From Desulfosoma sp. (GTDB taxonomy: Bacteria; Desulfobacterota; Syntrophobacteria; Syntrophobacterales; DSM-9756), in assembly GCA_037481875.1 (NCBI GenBank), contig JBBFKY010000001.1:600510-664509 (forward strand): DNA of 64,000 bases, given 5' to 3'. A model generated the notes under the pieces. That model saw nothing but the letters and a program-made list of their open reading frames with translations. It was not told the DNA's origin and made no database searches. This document shows positions 1 through 8,553 of this stretch, in pieces. A program made the translations under genes and the position numbers. The first letter of the stretch is position 1; every line of letters begins with the position of its first letter.

Positions 1-368
1 AAACTGGAAAGCAGCGTGTCGTAATCGGTGTCAGTGAGGGGTAGCAGGTCGACGGAAGGGGCGAAATGCACGAGGGAACTAGTTCGGGGTTCAAAGATCT
101 TTCCCGCTTGAAGAACAGGTTGCGGCAAGCGGTATCGAAAACCATGCCCCAGGTCCAAAATCAGGTCCAAGGATTCCTCATCTTCCAAAAGGGCGACCAA
201 GAGAACGTTGTGCACAAAAGCTCGACCGCGCAGGTGCTTTTGCCCCACTGCGTCGTTGTAAACCTCCAGGATGCCCTCGGTAAGTCTCACGGAACGATTG
301 AGAGGCGTGACCAGGTAAGAGTCTTCAATAAGATAGGTGCCTTCTCGAAAAGGAATCGAAACTGCCAT
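1..368 (-). CDS. Hypothetical protein, partial at window edge
   Basis: About 122 codons are visible and the frame stays open to base 1, so the C-terminal part lies outside the window. The protein starts MAVSIPFREG and is acidic, with alternating hydrophobic stretches (FVHNVLLVALL near residue 55) and no signal peptide or clear membrane helix. The ATG at 368 is preceded by AGGAG at a good distance, which supports this start. I do not recognise a family. It is transcribed away from the repeat-rich gap at 369-1113. The coding call rests on the long open frame and the ribosome binding site. Confidence 0.6.
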   Translation of the reverse strand, partial: MAVSIPFREGTYLIEDSYLVTPLNRSVRLTEGILEVYNDAVGQKHLRGRAFVHNVLLVALLEDEESLDLILDLGHGFRYRLPQPVLQAGKIFEPRTSSLVHFAPSVDLLPLTDTDYDTLLSS

Positions 369-1113
369 GGTCGGCTCCTGACTCATTGGAATTGGGGGGC
401 GGACCCATGGGACCGCCCGTACAGGTGAAGGCGGATGGACCGAAACGAGAATCGGCATTGCCGCATTCTTTGCGCAAAATCATGGACCATGCCCCTACCA
501 ACGTCTCCTTGTCTGGGCGTACCGATGCGAGCGCCCGAAAACGTCCCCCTGCCGGATGTTTTGGCGCGGACATACCGGTCCGCCCCTACGGAGTTTGGGA
601 GTGGCCCATGGCCAATGGGGCCGGCTCGGTGGTCGGGGTCAGTATTGTGGGCGGTCGCATGGGGTCTCCCCTAGAGGTTCATGTCGAAGTCAACTTAAAA
701 CAGCCCTTGGCTCAAGGCAAGCAGTGTTGTCACCATCCTCTGCATCACGAAATCAGGACCGTTTCCAACCCATGAAACCATCTTTCCCACCCACGCTTTC
801 ACGACTGCGGCCTTCGGAATTGGACTCGACGTCTCTCAGTCTTCGACGATCTTTTTCAAGAAGGCATTTTTCTTGGAAGAGAAGGCGTCCCGCCCGCACC
901 AATGGCCGGCTGAAGGCCCTCGCTTCCAGCAAAACCATCGCCTTTTGCTTTTCTGAGACAGGTTCTTGCGCGGCCCTTTTTCAACAGACCGTTCGCCTTT
1001 TTCCAAGGGACACAAGGCCCGCTTCACCACGCCACCAGCCCGTGCTTTCACGAGGTTACGACCTCACGATTGACGTTTCACGATTTCACGATTTCACGAC
1101 GATGGAGGAAAAC
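369..1113. other. Gene-free stretch with dispersed repeats
   Basis: No convincing gene was seen in about 745 bases. The left part holds a small inverted repeat (GGGCGGACCCATGGGACCGCCC-like, near 397-420) and a longer dispersed repeat at 530-676. The right end, about 1060-1100, has short direct repeats of the type TTTCACGA just before the methyltransferase gene. An open frame runs through the right part into the methyltransferase, but its translation is proline/serine/arginine-rich and lacks a family signature. Confidence 0.6.
530..676 (+). repeat. Dispersed repeat, copy 1
   Basis: This stretch has a partner in opposite orientation at 19849-20000. Shared blocks include a GTCCGCCCCTACGG core, TGGCCCATGGCC and a GGTCGGGGTC block in the same order. 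Both copies contain smaller palindromes built on GGGCGGACC-CATGGG-type arms. Both lie in gene-free DNA, which fits a non-autonomous palindromic element. No transposase or target-site duplication was seen. Confidence 0.65.
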
Positions 1114-1815
1114 GTGCACAACGGAGAACTCAATCGCATTTTGGCCGCCCTTGGGGCCAAGTACCGAACAGAAACAGTTGAAGTCAAAATCGGTTCGGAC
1201 ACTCTACGTATTCTGCAAATGGCCGATTTTGAAGACTACGTCGGGGAATTGGCCCAAAGGGATTATCTCACTTTAGAAGACCTGCCTTTGTGGGCCAAGG
1301 TTTGGGAAGCTTCCTTTGTCATGGCGAGCTACTGGGCGCATCAGCCTGTCGTTCCAGGCCGTCGCATCCTGGAAATCGGCACAGGGATCGGTGTTCTTGG
1401 GGTTTTTATGGCCTCCAAGGGCCATCGGGTCACCTTGTCCGACATCAATGAAGATGCTTTGCTGTTTGCCAAGGCCAACGTGCTTTTGAACGGCTGCGAA
1501 CGTGTCGCAGATGTGCAGCGGATAGACTGGAACGACACCTTTGTCGGAGAACCGTATCATGTCATCGTGGGTTCGGAAGTGGTTTATGACCGCGCCACGT
1601 ATCCGGCTCTGGTACGATTCCTGGACCAGGCTCTGGTTCCTGGCGGCACCATCTTTCTTGCCAAAAACACCCAACTTCAAGCTCCGGGTTTCTTTGCCGA
1701 GCTGGTCACTCGATTCGCCTACAAGGAAAAGATCATTCCATTTGAAGGCCATGACGAGATTTCCGGTGTAGCGCTTTACGCTATTCGACGCCGTGGTGAA
1801 ACGATGCGATCCTGA
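1114..1815 (+). CDS. Class I SAM-dependent methyltransferase (protein-lysine methyltransferase-like)
   Basis: This is a predicted cytosolic methyltransferase of 233 residues. Motif I is seen as ILEIGTGIGVLG, followed by an acidic motif II (LSDIN) and a post-motif GSEVVYD. The last is typical of the METTL20/METTL21-like branch that methylates protein lysines, such as the ETF beta subunit. The small-molecule or protein substrate cannot be read from the sequence. The GTG at 1114 was chosen because GGAGG lies five bases upstream; an in-frame ATG at 1102 overlaps that site and has no ribosome binding site of its own. The hydrolase gene begins 17 bases downstream, so the two are probably co-transcribed. 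Confidence 0.75.
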   Translation: MHNGELNRILAALGAKYRTETVEVKIGSDTLRILQMADFEDYVGELAQRDYLTLEDLPLWAKVWEASFVMASYWAHQPVVPGRRILEIGTGIGVLGVFMASKGHRVTLSDINEDALLFAKANVLLNGCERVADVQRIDWNDTFVGEPYHVIVGSEVVYDRATYPALVRFLDQALVPGGTIFLAKNTQLQAPGFFAELVTRFAYKEKIIPFEGHDEISGVALYAIRRRGETMRS

Positions 1816-1832
1816 ACAATGGATAAAAAGGC

Positions 1833-2612
1833 ATGGGTATGGATTCAAGGGTGAAGCAGCCGGGTTTCGTTTTTAAAGAGTGCGTTCCTTCGAAGCGAGG
1901 GTGCGTGCCTGCGGTGGTGCATTCCCCGACAAGGTCTGCAGCGTTCGGTCATGGCAGCCCTGGGGTCGTGATCTGTTGTCATGGGCTCTTGAGCGCGAAA
2001 GACAGCCCGAAATTTGTGCAAATGGGCGAAAGATTGGCCGAGGAGGGGCTCTGGGTTCTTCGTTTTGACTTTACGGGCTGCGGTGAAAATACATGCAGCT
2101 TTAAAAGAAGCCTGTTGGAGACCCGGTTGGATGATCTTCAGAGTGTGGTGGATTGGGTTTGCGGGCCGAATCGTCCTTGGGGAGATCGACCCGTAGTGGG
2201 TCTTTTCGGGTCAAGCCTTGGAGGGTTTCTGAGTTATGTTTTTTCTGGGCGTTTTCCTGAAAGGATAAAGGCTACAGCTGTGTGGGCGGCTCCGGCTCGA
2301 TTGCATGACATCGGTGCCGGTTCAAATCGTAGACCTTTGGAACTGGAACCCGCTTGGCCGTCCAAGCTTCCTCTGGGAACCCCGAACTCCATAGATGCCC
2401 TGCCTTCTGTTTCCAATGTGCTCGTTCTACACGGCACAAAGGATGAGTTGGTTCCGTGGCACCATGCCACGGTCTTGTATCGAGCGGCCTCGGAGGAAAA
2501 ACGGCTGATTCTTTTGGAAGATGCCGATCACCGGTTGACCGATGCCCAAGTTCGAGCCAAGGCGACGGAGCTGACGGCCTCTTGGTTGTTTTCCAAGCTC
2601 ATGGAAAGGTAA
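1833..2612 (+). CDS. Alpha/beta hydrolase
   Basis: A 259-residue soluble alpha/beta hydrolase. The nucleophile elbow is visible as GLFGSSLGG (GxSxG), the oxyanion segment as VVICCHGLLSAKDSPK, the acid as the Asp in LHGTKDELVP, and the catalytic His in DADHRL. The layout matches the YqiA/BAAT-like small hydrolases that act as esterases, peptidases or thioesterases. The substrate is unknown. The ATG at 1833 has only a weak upstream AAAAGG; a second ATG at 1839 is possible. It follows the methyltransferase closely and is followed, after 38 bases, by the exonuclease gene. Confidence 0.8.
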   Translation: MGMDSRVKQPGFVFKECVPSKRGCVPAVVHSPTRSAAFGHGSPGVVICCHGLLSAKDSPKFVQMGERLAEEGLWVLRFDFTGCGENTCSFKRSLLETRLDDLQSVVDWVCGPNRPWGDRPVVGLFGSSLGGFLSYVFSGRFPERIKATAVWAAPARLHDIGAGSNRRPLELEPAWPSKLPLGTPNSIDALPSVSNVLVLHGTKDELVPWHHATVLYRAASEEKRLILLEDADHRLTDAQVRAKATELTASWLFSKLMER

Positions 2613-2650
2613 AAGGCTGAAACACATTTCTATTCGGTGAGGAGTAGGAG

Positions 2651-3166
2651 TTGTCTCTTGACCCTTTGATTGAGCAGGACTTTGTGGCCATCGACTTTGA
2701 AACGGCGAACCCGGATCGGAACAGCGCCTGCGCCGTCGCCATCGTCAAGGTGCAGGATCATCAAATCGTTCGTCGAGCCTTTCGATTGATTCGGCCTCCG
2801 ACGCCCAACTTTGTCTTTACCTATATTCACGGCATCACGTGGAAGGACGTACGGCATGAGCCCACTTTTAAAGAAATTTGGCCGGAACTGGAAGAGCTGA
2901 CTCAAGGGGCCTTCTTTTTTGCAGCCCACAACGCTTCCTTTGATCGATCTGTGCTGCAGGCATGCTGTGCCACCTACAATCTACCCATGCCTTCCATACC
3001 TTTTGTTTGCACCGTCCAACTGGCTCGGCGTTGCTGGCGTCTTTATCCCACCAAGCTACCCGATGTCTGCCGTCATCTGGGCATCGACCTAAGGCACCAC
3101 GACGCCGCCTCCGATGCAGAAGCCTGTGCCCGAATCGTCCTTCATGCCAGAGGCATCGAGCCTTGA
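2651..3166 (+). CDS. DEDDh 3'-5' exonuclease (DNA pol III epsilon-like)
   Basis: A 171-residue stand-alone exonuclease domain. ExoI is seen as AIDFETAN (Asp and Glu metal ligands), ExoII as AHNASFDRSVL, and ExoIII as HHDAASDAEACA with the His and Asp of the DEDDh class. The family removes 3' nucleotides from DNA or RNA; proteins of this size without a polymerase-binding tail are usually repair or RNA-trimming nucleases. The start is a TTG at 2651 directly after GGAGTAGGAG. It ends convergent to the hydrogenase operon; the 298 bases between them show no gene. Confidence 0.85.
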   Translation: MSLDPLIEQDFVAIDFETANPDRNSACAVAIVKVQDHQIVRRAFRLIRPPTPNFVFTYIHGITWKDVRHEPTFKEIWPELEELTQGAFFFAAHNASFDRSVLQACCATYNLPMPSIPFVCTVQLARRCWRLYPTKLPDVCRHLGIDLRHHDAASDAEACARIVLHARGIEP

Positions 3167-3464
3167 CACACAGGCTCAGTTTCCAAGAAAACGGCACCCA
3201 TGCTGTGTTTCCACAGATCAAAAACAAACAAGGCTATTTGAGAACGAATTTTTCATCTGGGAACGCGAGCCTTTGGTTCACTATTTTCACGAGGCGTTCC
3301 GACCGCATGATCAGCGGGCCAGAGGTCTACGTTTCCGTAAAATGGGACGTATCAGATTCGTCGGGGCACGATGTACCGTGCGCCGACCGTAAAGGCATTC
3401 TCACGGTGGTCCTTTTGCGTTCTTGGACGGCTTTCCGGCTTCAGGTCGCAATTAGAATATTGTT

Positions 3465-4754
3465 TCAGATCAGGGAAATTACATGCACAGCGCAGGAAAT
3501 GCAGGGATCATAGCAGCGAATGATCTTTTCGGCTTCCCTGCGCAGAACATCAGTCGGCTCACTCGCGAAGCTTTCGAGAAACAGGCGCAGATCCATTTCC
3601 ATATGGGCCAGATTTTGCGATGTGGGTGGGATAATGGTGCAGCTTTCGATCCGTCCCGTGCTGCCGACTCGGTAACGATGCATGAGACTGCCTCGAGGGG
3701 CCTCGGTGATCCAGACCGCTTCCCCTTCCACAGGTTCGTAGGGGACAAAGGCCCGATCAGGTTCTTCATAGTCGGCAATAATTCTTAGGGCCTCATAAAA
3801 CGCATAAGCCAATTCCACGGCTCGAGCCACAATGGCCATGCGCGTGTTTCTTATGGGAACCGAAATGCCGGCATCTTTCAGAGCGCTTTGAATGGCCGTT
3901 GGAAGTTTGGCGTGATTGAGGTTAAGGCGGGAAAGAGGTCCTACCATGTAAGGGGTCTGAGACCCGTCGCGGATCCTACCGGCATGAAGCGCCGTGGAAT
4001 GGGAAACCTGAAATTCGATGACGGTCTCAAGAAAGGCGTCCATGGAAAATGTCTCACCGGTGGAAAAGCCCATGGTCCCTTCGTTCATGGGGTATTCTTC
4101 ATCGTGGACAAGAGACACCCACACCGTGTCCCATGCCGTTTCCGGAAAAGGAAGGGAAGCCGCCCAAGAAATTTCCTTCAGTGACTCTTCATAGGCGGTC
4201 TCCAGTTTCGGTGCCAGGGATAGCAAGGCTTTCTTTGACGGTGTGCGCGTAAAGCCACCAACACGGACGGACACAGGATGCACGGATCGTCCGCCGAGAA
4301 CGGCCAGAAGTTCATTGCCCAATTTTTTGAAGCGAACGCCTCGCGCCAAGATGGATTGCTCGTTTTTGGATTCCCAAGCACTGTTGAGGCCGTAAAAGTC
4401 GGGACCATTCAGCAGATACATGTGCAGGGCATGGCTTTCGATCCATTCGGCGCAATAAAGAAGACGCCTCAGGTCTCGAAGAGGTTTTTCCACCTGGATG
4501 CCGAAGATTTTTTCCAAGGCATGCACCGACGACATCTGGTAAGCCACCGGACAAATGCCGCAAATTCTCGCCGTAAAATCCGGAACATCTTCATGAGGGC
4601 GACCGATCAGAAAGGCTTCGAAAAACCGAGGTGCCTCATGAATAGTGACGTGGACCTGAGTGGGAGCTCCGTGACGAATCTCGATAAAGATTCCCCCTTC
4701 ACCTTCCACTCGAGCCAGTGATGGAACGTGGATGATCTTACGATCGGCTTTCAA
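3465..4754 (-). CDS. hydA: NiFe hydrogenase large (catalytic) subunit, group 3b-like
   Basis: The 429-residue catalytic subunit that binds the NiFe centre. The N-terminal ligand motif is RICGICP (Cys65, Cys68) and the C-terminal one is DPCISCAVH (Cys418, Cys421). Only five residues (VISLI) follow the C-terminal His, the expected site of maturation cleavage, so the propeptide is very short. No maturation protease is encoded nearby. It is the last gene of hydB-hydG-hydD-hydA, and its start overlaps the small-subunit gene by 17 bases. The order matches archaeal and bacterial sulfhydrogenases (group 3b), cytoplasmic enzymes that couple H2 to NAD(P)H and can reduce polysulfide. The group is inferred from gene order. 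Confidence 0.92.
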   Translation of the reverse strand: MKADRKIIHVPSLARVEGEGGIFIEIRHGAPTQVHVTIHEAPRFFEAFLIGRPHEDVPDFTARICGICPVAYQMSSVHALEKIFGIQVEKPLRDLRRLLYCAEWIESHALHMYLLNGPDFYGLNSAWESKNEQSILARGVRFKKLGNELLAVLGGRSVHPVSVRVGGFTRTPSKKALLSLAPKLETAYEESLKEISWAASLPFPETAWDTVWVSLVHDEEYPMNEGTMGFSTGETFSMDAFLETVIEFQVSHSTALHAGRIRDGSQTPYMVGPLSRLNLNHAKLPTAIQSALKDAGISVPIRNTRMAIVARAVELAYAFYEALRIIADYEEPDRAFVPYEPVEGEAVWITEAPRGSLMHRYRVGSTGRIESCTIIPPTSQNLAHMEMDLRLFLESFASEPTDVLRREAEKIIRCYDPCISCAVHVISLI

Positions 4755-5502
4755 GGCGTGCCTTCCTGAAAGTATAGGTGTTCATTTTGTCCAGAAGAGC
4801 CTGACATTCCCTGGCGTTAAGCCCCATCTTTTCAAACCACGCGAGAAGCCCATCCACGTTGGCATCTTCTTTGGGACCAAAGCAGCCGTAGCAGGGTCTT
4901 TCCAGGGAAGGGCATAAAGCCTCACAGCCGGCCCGAGTCACGGGCCCAAGGCAAGGCTGCCCCTGAGACACCAAAAGGCAGGGAATGCCATGCCTTTTGC
5001 ACTCCATGCACACACTGTATCCGCGAAGCATGGGGCGTCTTCCCAGCAGGAAGGCCACCAAGGTTTCGGAAAGGGCCTGAGTGGTGATGGGACATCCGTA
5101 GAGCTCATAGTCCACGTGGACATGTTCGCTGATGGGTGTGGATGTGGACAAAGCCTGAACAGCTTGAGGTGATGGATAGGTTGAGGCTTTATAAGACGCT
5201 AGGTTCGCCCAGTTTCTTAAGGCCTGCAGGCCGCCGGAAGTGGCGCAGGAGCCCATGGCAATCAGGTGTCGAGATCTTTCCCGGATTTCCACAATCGTGT
5301 TTCTTTGTCGCGGCACAGAGACAGATCCTTCCACCAAAGCCAAGTCCAGCGTTCCCCGCAGGGGCTTGTCCATCGCTTCAGGGAAATAGGCCATTTCGAA
5401 CAGGTCCACGAGCCGCACCAGGTCGTCTTCCAGATTGAGGACGGTGAGCTGGCAACCGTCGCAGGAAGTCAATTTAAAAATACCGAGCCGAGGTTTTTTC
5501 AT
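4738..5502 (-). CDS. hydD: NiFe hydrogenase small subunit
   Basis: The electron-transfer subunit of about 254 residues. It begins MKKPRLGIFKLTSCDGCQ, with the CxxC of the proximal 4Fe-4S cluster, and continues with GSCAT, GCPI and CYGCFGPKED for further ligands. There is no twin-arginine signal, so the enzyme is cytoplasmic. The ATG at 5502 was chosen because conserved sequence begins right there. A TTG at 5556 overlapping the stop of hydG would add 18 residues with no family support. The protein carries electrons between HydA and the HydG/HydB diaphorase pair. Confidence 0.9.
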   Translation of the reverse strand: MKKPRLGIFKLTSCDGCQLTVLNLEDDLVRLVDLFEMAYFPEAMDKPLRGTLDLALVEGSVSVPRQRNTIVEIRERSRHLIAMGSCATSGGLQALRNWANLASYKASTYPSPQAVQALSTSTPISEHVHVDYELYGCPITTQALSETLVAFLLGRRPMLRGYSVCMECKRHGIPCLLVSQGQPCLGPVTRAGCEALCPSLERPCYGCFGPKEDANVDGLLAWFEKMGLNARECQALLDKMNTYTFRKARLESRS

Positions 5503-5552
5503 GGCTTTTTGGCCTTTTGTCACATTCGAACCCGTGAGTGTGAAAACGCAGA

Positions 5553-6413
5553 TCAAATTTCACGAACGTCCCAAAACATTTCGATATCGCTCAGGCGAAA
5601 GATAGGGCCGTCTTTGCATACGAACTTCGGCCCGAGCAGACAGTGGCCGCAGAACCCGGTACCGCAGTTCATGTTTCTTTCCGTGGACACAAAAATTTTT
5701 TCCGAAGGAACGCCCTTGGCGGTGAGATCCCTGGCCAGAGAGGTCATCATCACTTCCGGCCCGCACATGAAAACGACGCTTCGCAATGGATCCAGGGAAA
5801 ATTTCTTGAAAAGAACCGGAATCAACCCCACTTCCCCTTTCCAGTATTCTTCGGGGTCCGCCTTGTCCACGGTCAGATACACCTGAAAAATGTCCTTGTA
5901 TCGAGGGAACTCGTCCCGAAAGATAATATCCTTGGGGGTTTTGGCACCGTAGAGAAGAATCTTTTTACCGGGCAGACTAGGACATGTGGAGAAGGCACCA
6001 CGGGAACTTTCGAGGACAATATGGCGAATGACGGATCTCAGCGGGGCAATGCCCAATCCTCCTGCGATGATCATCAGGTCGCGGTCTTCGACCTCATCGA
6101 GAGGCCAGTGGTTTCCAAAGGGGCCTCTCATGCCGATTCCATCTCCAACGTTGAGCTTAGAAAGATGGGTGGTCACATCGCCTGCAATTCGAATGGTGTG
6201 CAGGATTTCCCTATCCTTGGGAGCGGAACTGATGGATATGGGAGCTTCCCCGATGCCGGGAAGGGACAGCATATTGAACTGGCCCGGTTGAAACGTATAG
6301 CTTTTGGCGATGTCCCGGCTGGTAATCTTGAGGGCACAGCTAAAGGTATCCCGGGTTTCCTTTTTGATCCAGCGAATGGTCGTTTCAAAAGGAAGCATGG
6401 CGTCATAGGTCAT
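5553..6413 (-). CDS. hydG: Sulfhydrogenase gamma subunit (FAD/NAD(P)-binding oxidoreductase)
   Basis: A 286-residue ferredoxin-NADP reductase-type protein. The FAD part has FQPGQFNMLSLPGIGEAPISISS, the NAD(P) part has MIIAGGLGIAPLRSVI and VVFMCGPEVMM, and the C-terminal CGTGFCGHCLLG holds 2Fe-2S ligands. This matches the gamma subunit of sulfhydrogenase and AsrB of anaerobic sulfite reductase. The ATG at 6413 overlaps the stop of hydB by four bases and has AAGGAG six bases upstream. A longer upstream frame exists but is just the shadow of hydB. The subunit passes electrons to or from NAD(P)H. Confidence 0.9.
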   Translation of the reverse strand: MTYDAMLPFETTIRWIKKETRDTFSCALKITSRDIAKSYTFQPGQFNMLSLPGIGEAPISISSAPKDREILHTIRIAGDVTTHLSKLNVGDGIGMRGPFGNHWPLDEVEDRDLMIIAGGLGIAPLRSVIRHIVLESSRGAFSTCPSLPGKKILLYGAKTPKDIIFRDEFPRYKDIFQVYLTVDKADPEEYWKGEVGLIPVLFKKFSLDPLRSVVFMCGPEVMMTSLARDLTAKGVPSEKIFVSTERNMNCGTGFCGHCLLGPKFVCKDGPIFRLSDIEMFWDVREI

Positions 6414-7537
6414 GGCGTGCTCCTTGCCGATGCAAGGGCTTTGCATTCTTCTGTGATGTCGATACCCACCGGACACCAGGTGATACAGCGTCCGCAGCCG
6501 ACGCATCCCAAGGTCCCGAATTGATCGACCCAGTAAGCCAGCTTGTGAGACACCCAATGTCGAAAGCGGGCTCTTCGCGACGGCCGAAAGTTGCCTCCAT
6601 GCACCCTGGCGAAATTGACCGAAAAGCAGGAATCCCAGGTTCGGATTCTTGTGGAGGACACAACGCTTGATGTCTTGGAAACCCACGCCAAAGGAACCTT
6701 GTCATGAGTTGTTGAGCAAAAACATGTGGGACACACCTGTGTGCAATTCCCGCAGCCAAGGCATCGAATGGCCGTTTCGGCCCATCGGGGGTGCTCCAGG
6801 TGGTTGAAGATGATGCGAGGCAGATCCTTCACCTGAATCATCTTGGGTATATGCTTGATGCAGTATTCCATTCTTTGAAACTTTTCGGTTTGGTGCTTTT
6901 CGTCGGCATGGGTGAGTTGGATGCCTCGAAGGAGATCTTTGGCTTTCTGTGAAGAGATTTCCACAAGGAAGGCATTTTCAAGTTCCGTGAGCGCGATGTC
7001 ATAACCACAGCGGGCTTCAGGACCTGTGCCCACGGAGTGGCAAAAGCACTGTTCGCCGGGGCGAACGCAGTTCACAGCTACAATAAAGATATTGTTTCTA
7101 ACCGCCTCGTAGCGGCGGTCCTTAACAGGCCCTTTAAGGAAAACCTTATCGAGAATGTGAAGGGCTGCCAAATCGCAGGCTCGCATGGCGAAAAACGCCA
7201 AAGGTTTCAGTGCAGGCGCTCCTGATGTCGGCAGCATCTGAAGTCGCCCCCTGGATCTTTTAGCAATGTATTCTTCGCGCACGGCAGGATGAAGAAAACG
7301 TTTAAAAGAATCAGGGCCAAGGGAGAAGGAGAAAAGAAGGCTTCCGTCGCCGGGGTCGAGTCGATAAAACCCTGGAGCCTGCCGATCTTCAAAGGACAGG
7401 GGCATGTCCTGGAAAGTATCCAGTTCCTCGAGGACCACGACACCGGCCTTCACCTTAGGACCAATAATTGTAAAGGCGTCATGCAGAGCATCGAAGAGCC
7501 GGGGAAGGTCTTGTTTTGGTATCGTCGCTGTAATCAT
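6410..7537 (-). CDS. hydB: Sulfhydrogenase beta subunit (4Fe-4S dicluster protein)
   Basis: The first gene of the hydrogenase operon, about 375 residues. The N-terminal half is an AsrA/HydB-type domain with ACDLAALHILD and a Cys-rich GEQCFCHSVG stretch. The C-terminal half holds two 4Fe-4S motifs, CLGCGNCTQVCPTCFC and CVGCGRCITWCPVGID. The role is electron relay between the gamma flavoprotein and the hydrogenase dimer. The ATG at 7537 sits ten bases after GGGGG; an upstream ATG at 7546 is too close to that site. The upstream region (7538-8553) holds the promoter and a repeat cluster. Confidence 0.9.
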   Translation of the reverse strand: MITATIPKQDLPRLFDALHDAFTIIGPKVKAGVVVLEELDTFQDMPLSFEDRQAPGFYRLDPGDGSLLFSFSLGPDSFKRFLHPAVREEYIAKRSRGRLQMLPTSGAPALKPLAFFAMRACDLAALHILDKVFLKGPVKDRRYEAVRNNIFIVAVNCVRPGEQCFCHSVGTGPEARCGYDIALTELENAFLVEISSQKAKDLLRGIQLTHADEKHQTEKFQRMEYCIKHIPKMIQVKDLPRIIFNHLEHPRWAETAIRCLGCGNCTQVCPTCFCSTTHDKVPLAWVSKTSSVVSSTRIRTWDSCFSVNFARVHGGNFRPSRRARFRHWVSHKLAYWVDQFGTLGCVGCGRCITWCPVGIDITEECKALASARSTP

Positions 7538-8553
7538 GGAAGACATTCCCCCTTATCGGCTCGTATCAAAAATTAAACTCACTAAAACATGCAGCCTTCG
7601 GTTCGGCAAGTCCTCTCAAGGCTCGCCCGGCATTGTTCCGCACATTTTCGAGCGTTCTCATGAAATACCTTCCTCCTCAACAGAGGAACCTCGGTGTCCT
7701 TCTTGTCTGCGCCCGGTAGAGGCGGACCGATGTGTCCGTCCCGTTTTCAACGACGGTTTCTGACCATTCCCTCCGTGTCGATTGTCACACGTCAACGGTG
7801 CACCAATTTTTCACACAAAACGGAAAAGGTCGGAAACGGGCGGTGCGAAGATATAGAACAGCAACACCACATTGTGGGACGCTTCCGCAGCATCCCGGTT
7901 TCATCGGCGCATTTCATGCGCCCTACGGTGCGGGTTGAAGTATTCGGTCAAGCCGTGAGATTTGGATTGGTTTGATTGGCGCATTTCATGCGCCCTACGG
8001 TGCGGACGCTTCAATTCCACGAACCTTCAATTGTTTCAACATCGTGGCGGCATGGTGAACGGCGCGCACAGATTCGGGAAGCCGATAACGACCGATACAT
8101 TGTAGTCTGTAGGGCGCATGGAGGCGAAGCCGAAATGCGCCATCTCCCGGAATGCATGGGTGCATTGCTTACGGCCGACGGTTTCATCGGCGCATTTCAT
8201 GCGCCCTACGGTGTGGATGCCCCAATTCCACGAAGCTTCCTGTGTTTCAACATCATGGCGGCATGATGGGCGGCGCGGAGAGGTTCGGGAAGACGATAAC
8301 GACCGATACATTGTAGTCTGTAGGGCGCATGGAGGCGAAGCCGAAATGCGCCATCTCCCGGAATGCATGGGTGCATTGCTTACGGCCGACGGTTTCATCG
8401 GCGCATTTCATGCGCCCTACGGTGTGGGCTTTTACCGGAGCGTCATACAATGGTCCGAAAGTCGCGTATCATCGGCGCATTTCATGCGCCCTACGGTGGG
8501 GGTTGAAATATTCGGTAAAACCGTAACATTTGGATTGTTTTGATTGGCGCATT
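7538..8553. repeat. Repeat cluster: palindromic elements plus duplicated 3' end of nfi
   Basis: About 1 kb without a convincing gene. A 23-base palindromic core (GGCGCATTTCATGCGCC plus CTACGG) occurs at 7906, 7978, 8189, 8400 and 8474, and a sixth copy at 8546 forms the very end of nfi. Longer units at about 7978-8150 and 8189-8335 also carry a copy of the last 30 or so codons of nfi (the CGATAACGACCGATAC block) followed by a TGTAGTCTGTAGGGCGCATGG block. A separate duplicated segment (GGTTGAA-TATTCGGT) is at 7930 and 8497. A GGCGGACCGATGTGTCCG palindrome lies near 7722. Confidence 0.8.

Noticed and set aside
66-428. Plus-strand open frame at the left edge
   Set aside because: It is the shadow of the minus-strand gene ending at 368, which has a proper ribosome site.
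556-1113. N-terminal extension of the methyltransferase frame
   Set aside because: The added sequence is derived from repeat DNA, lacks any domain, and a good ribosome site sits at the GTG at 1114.
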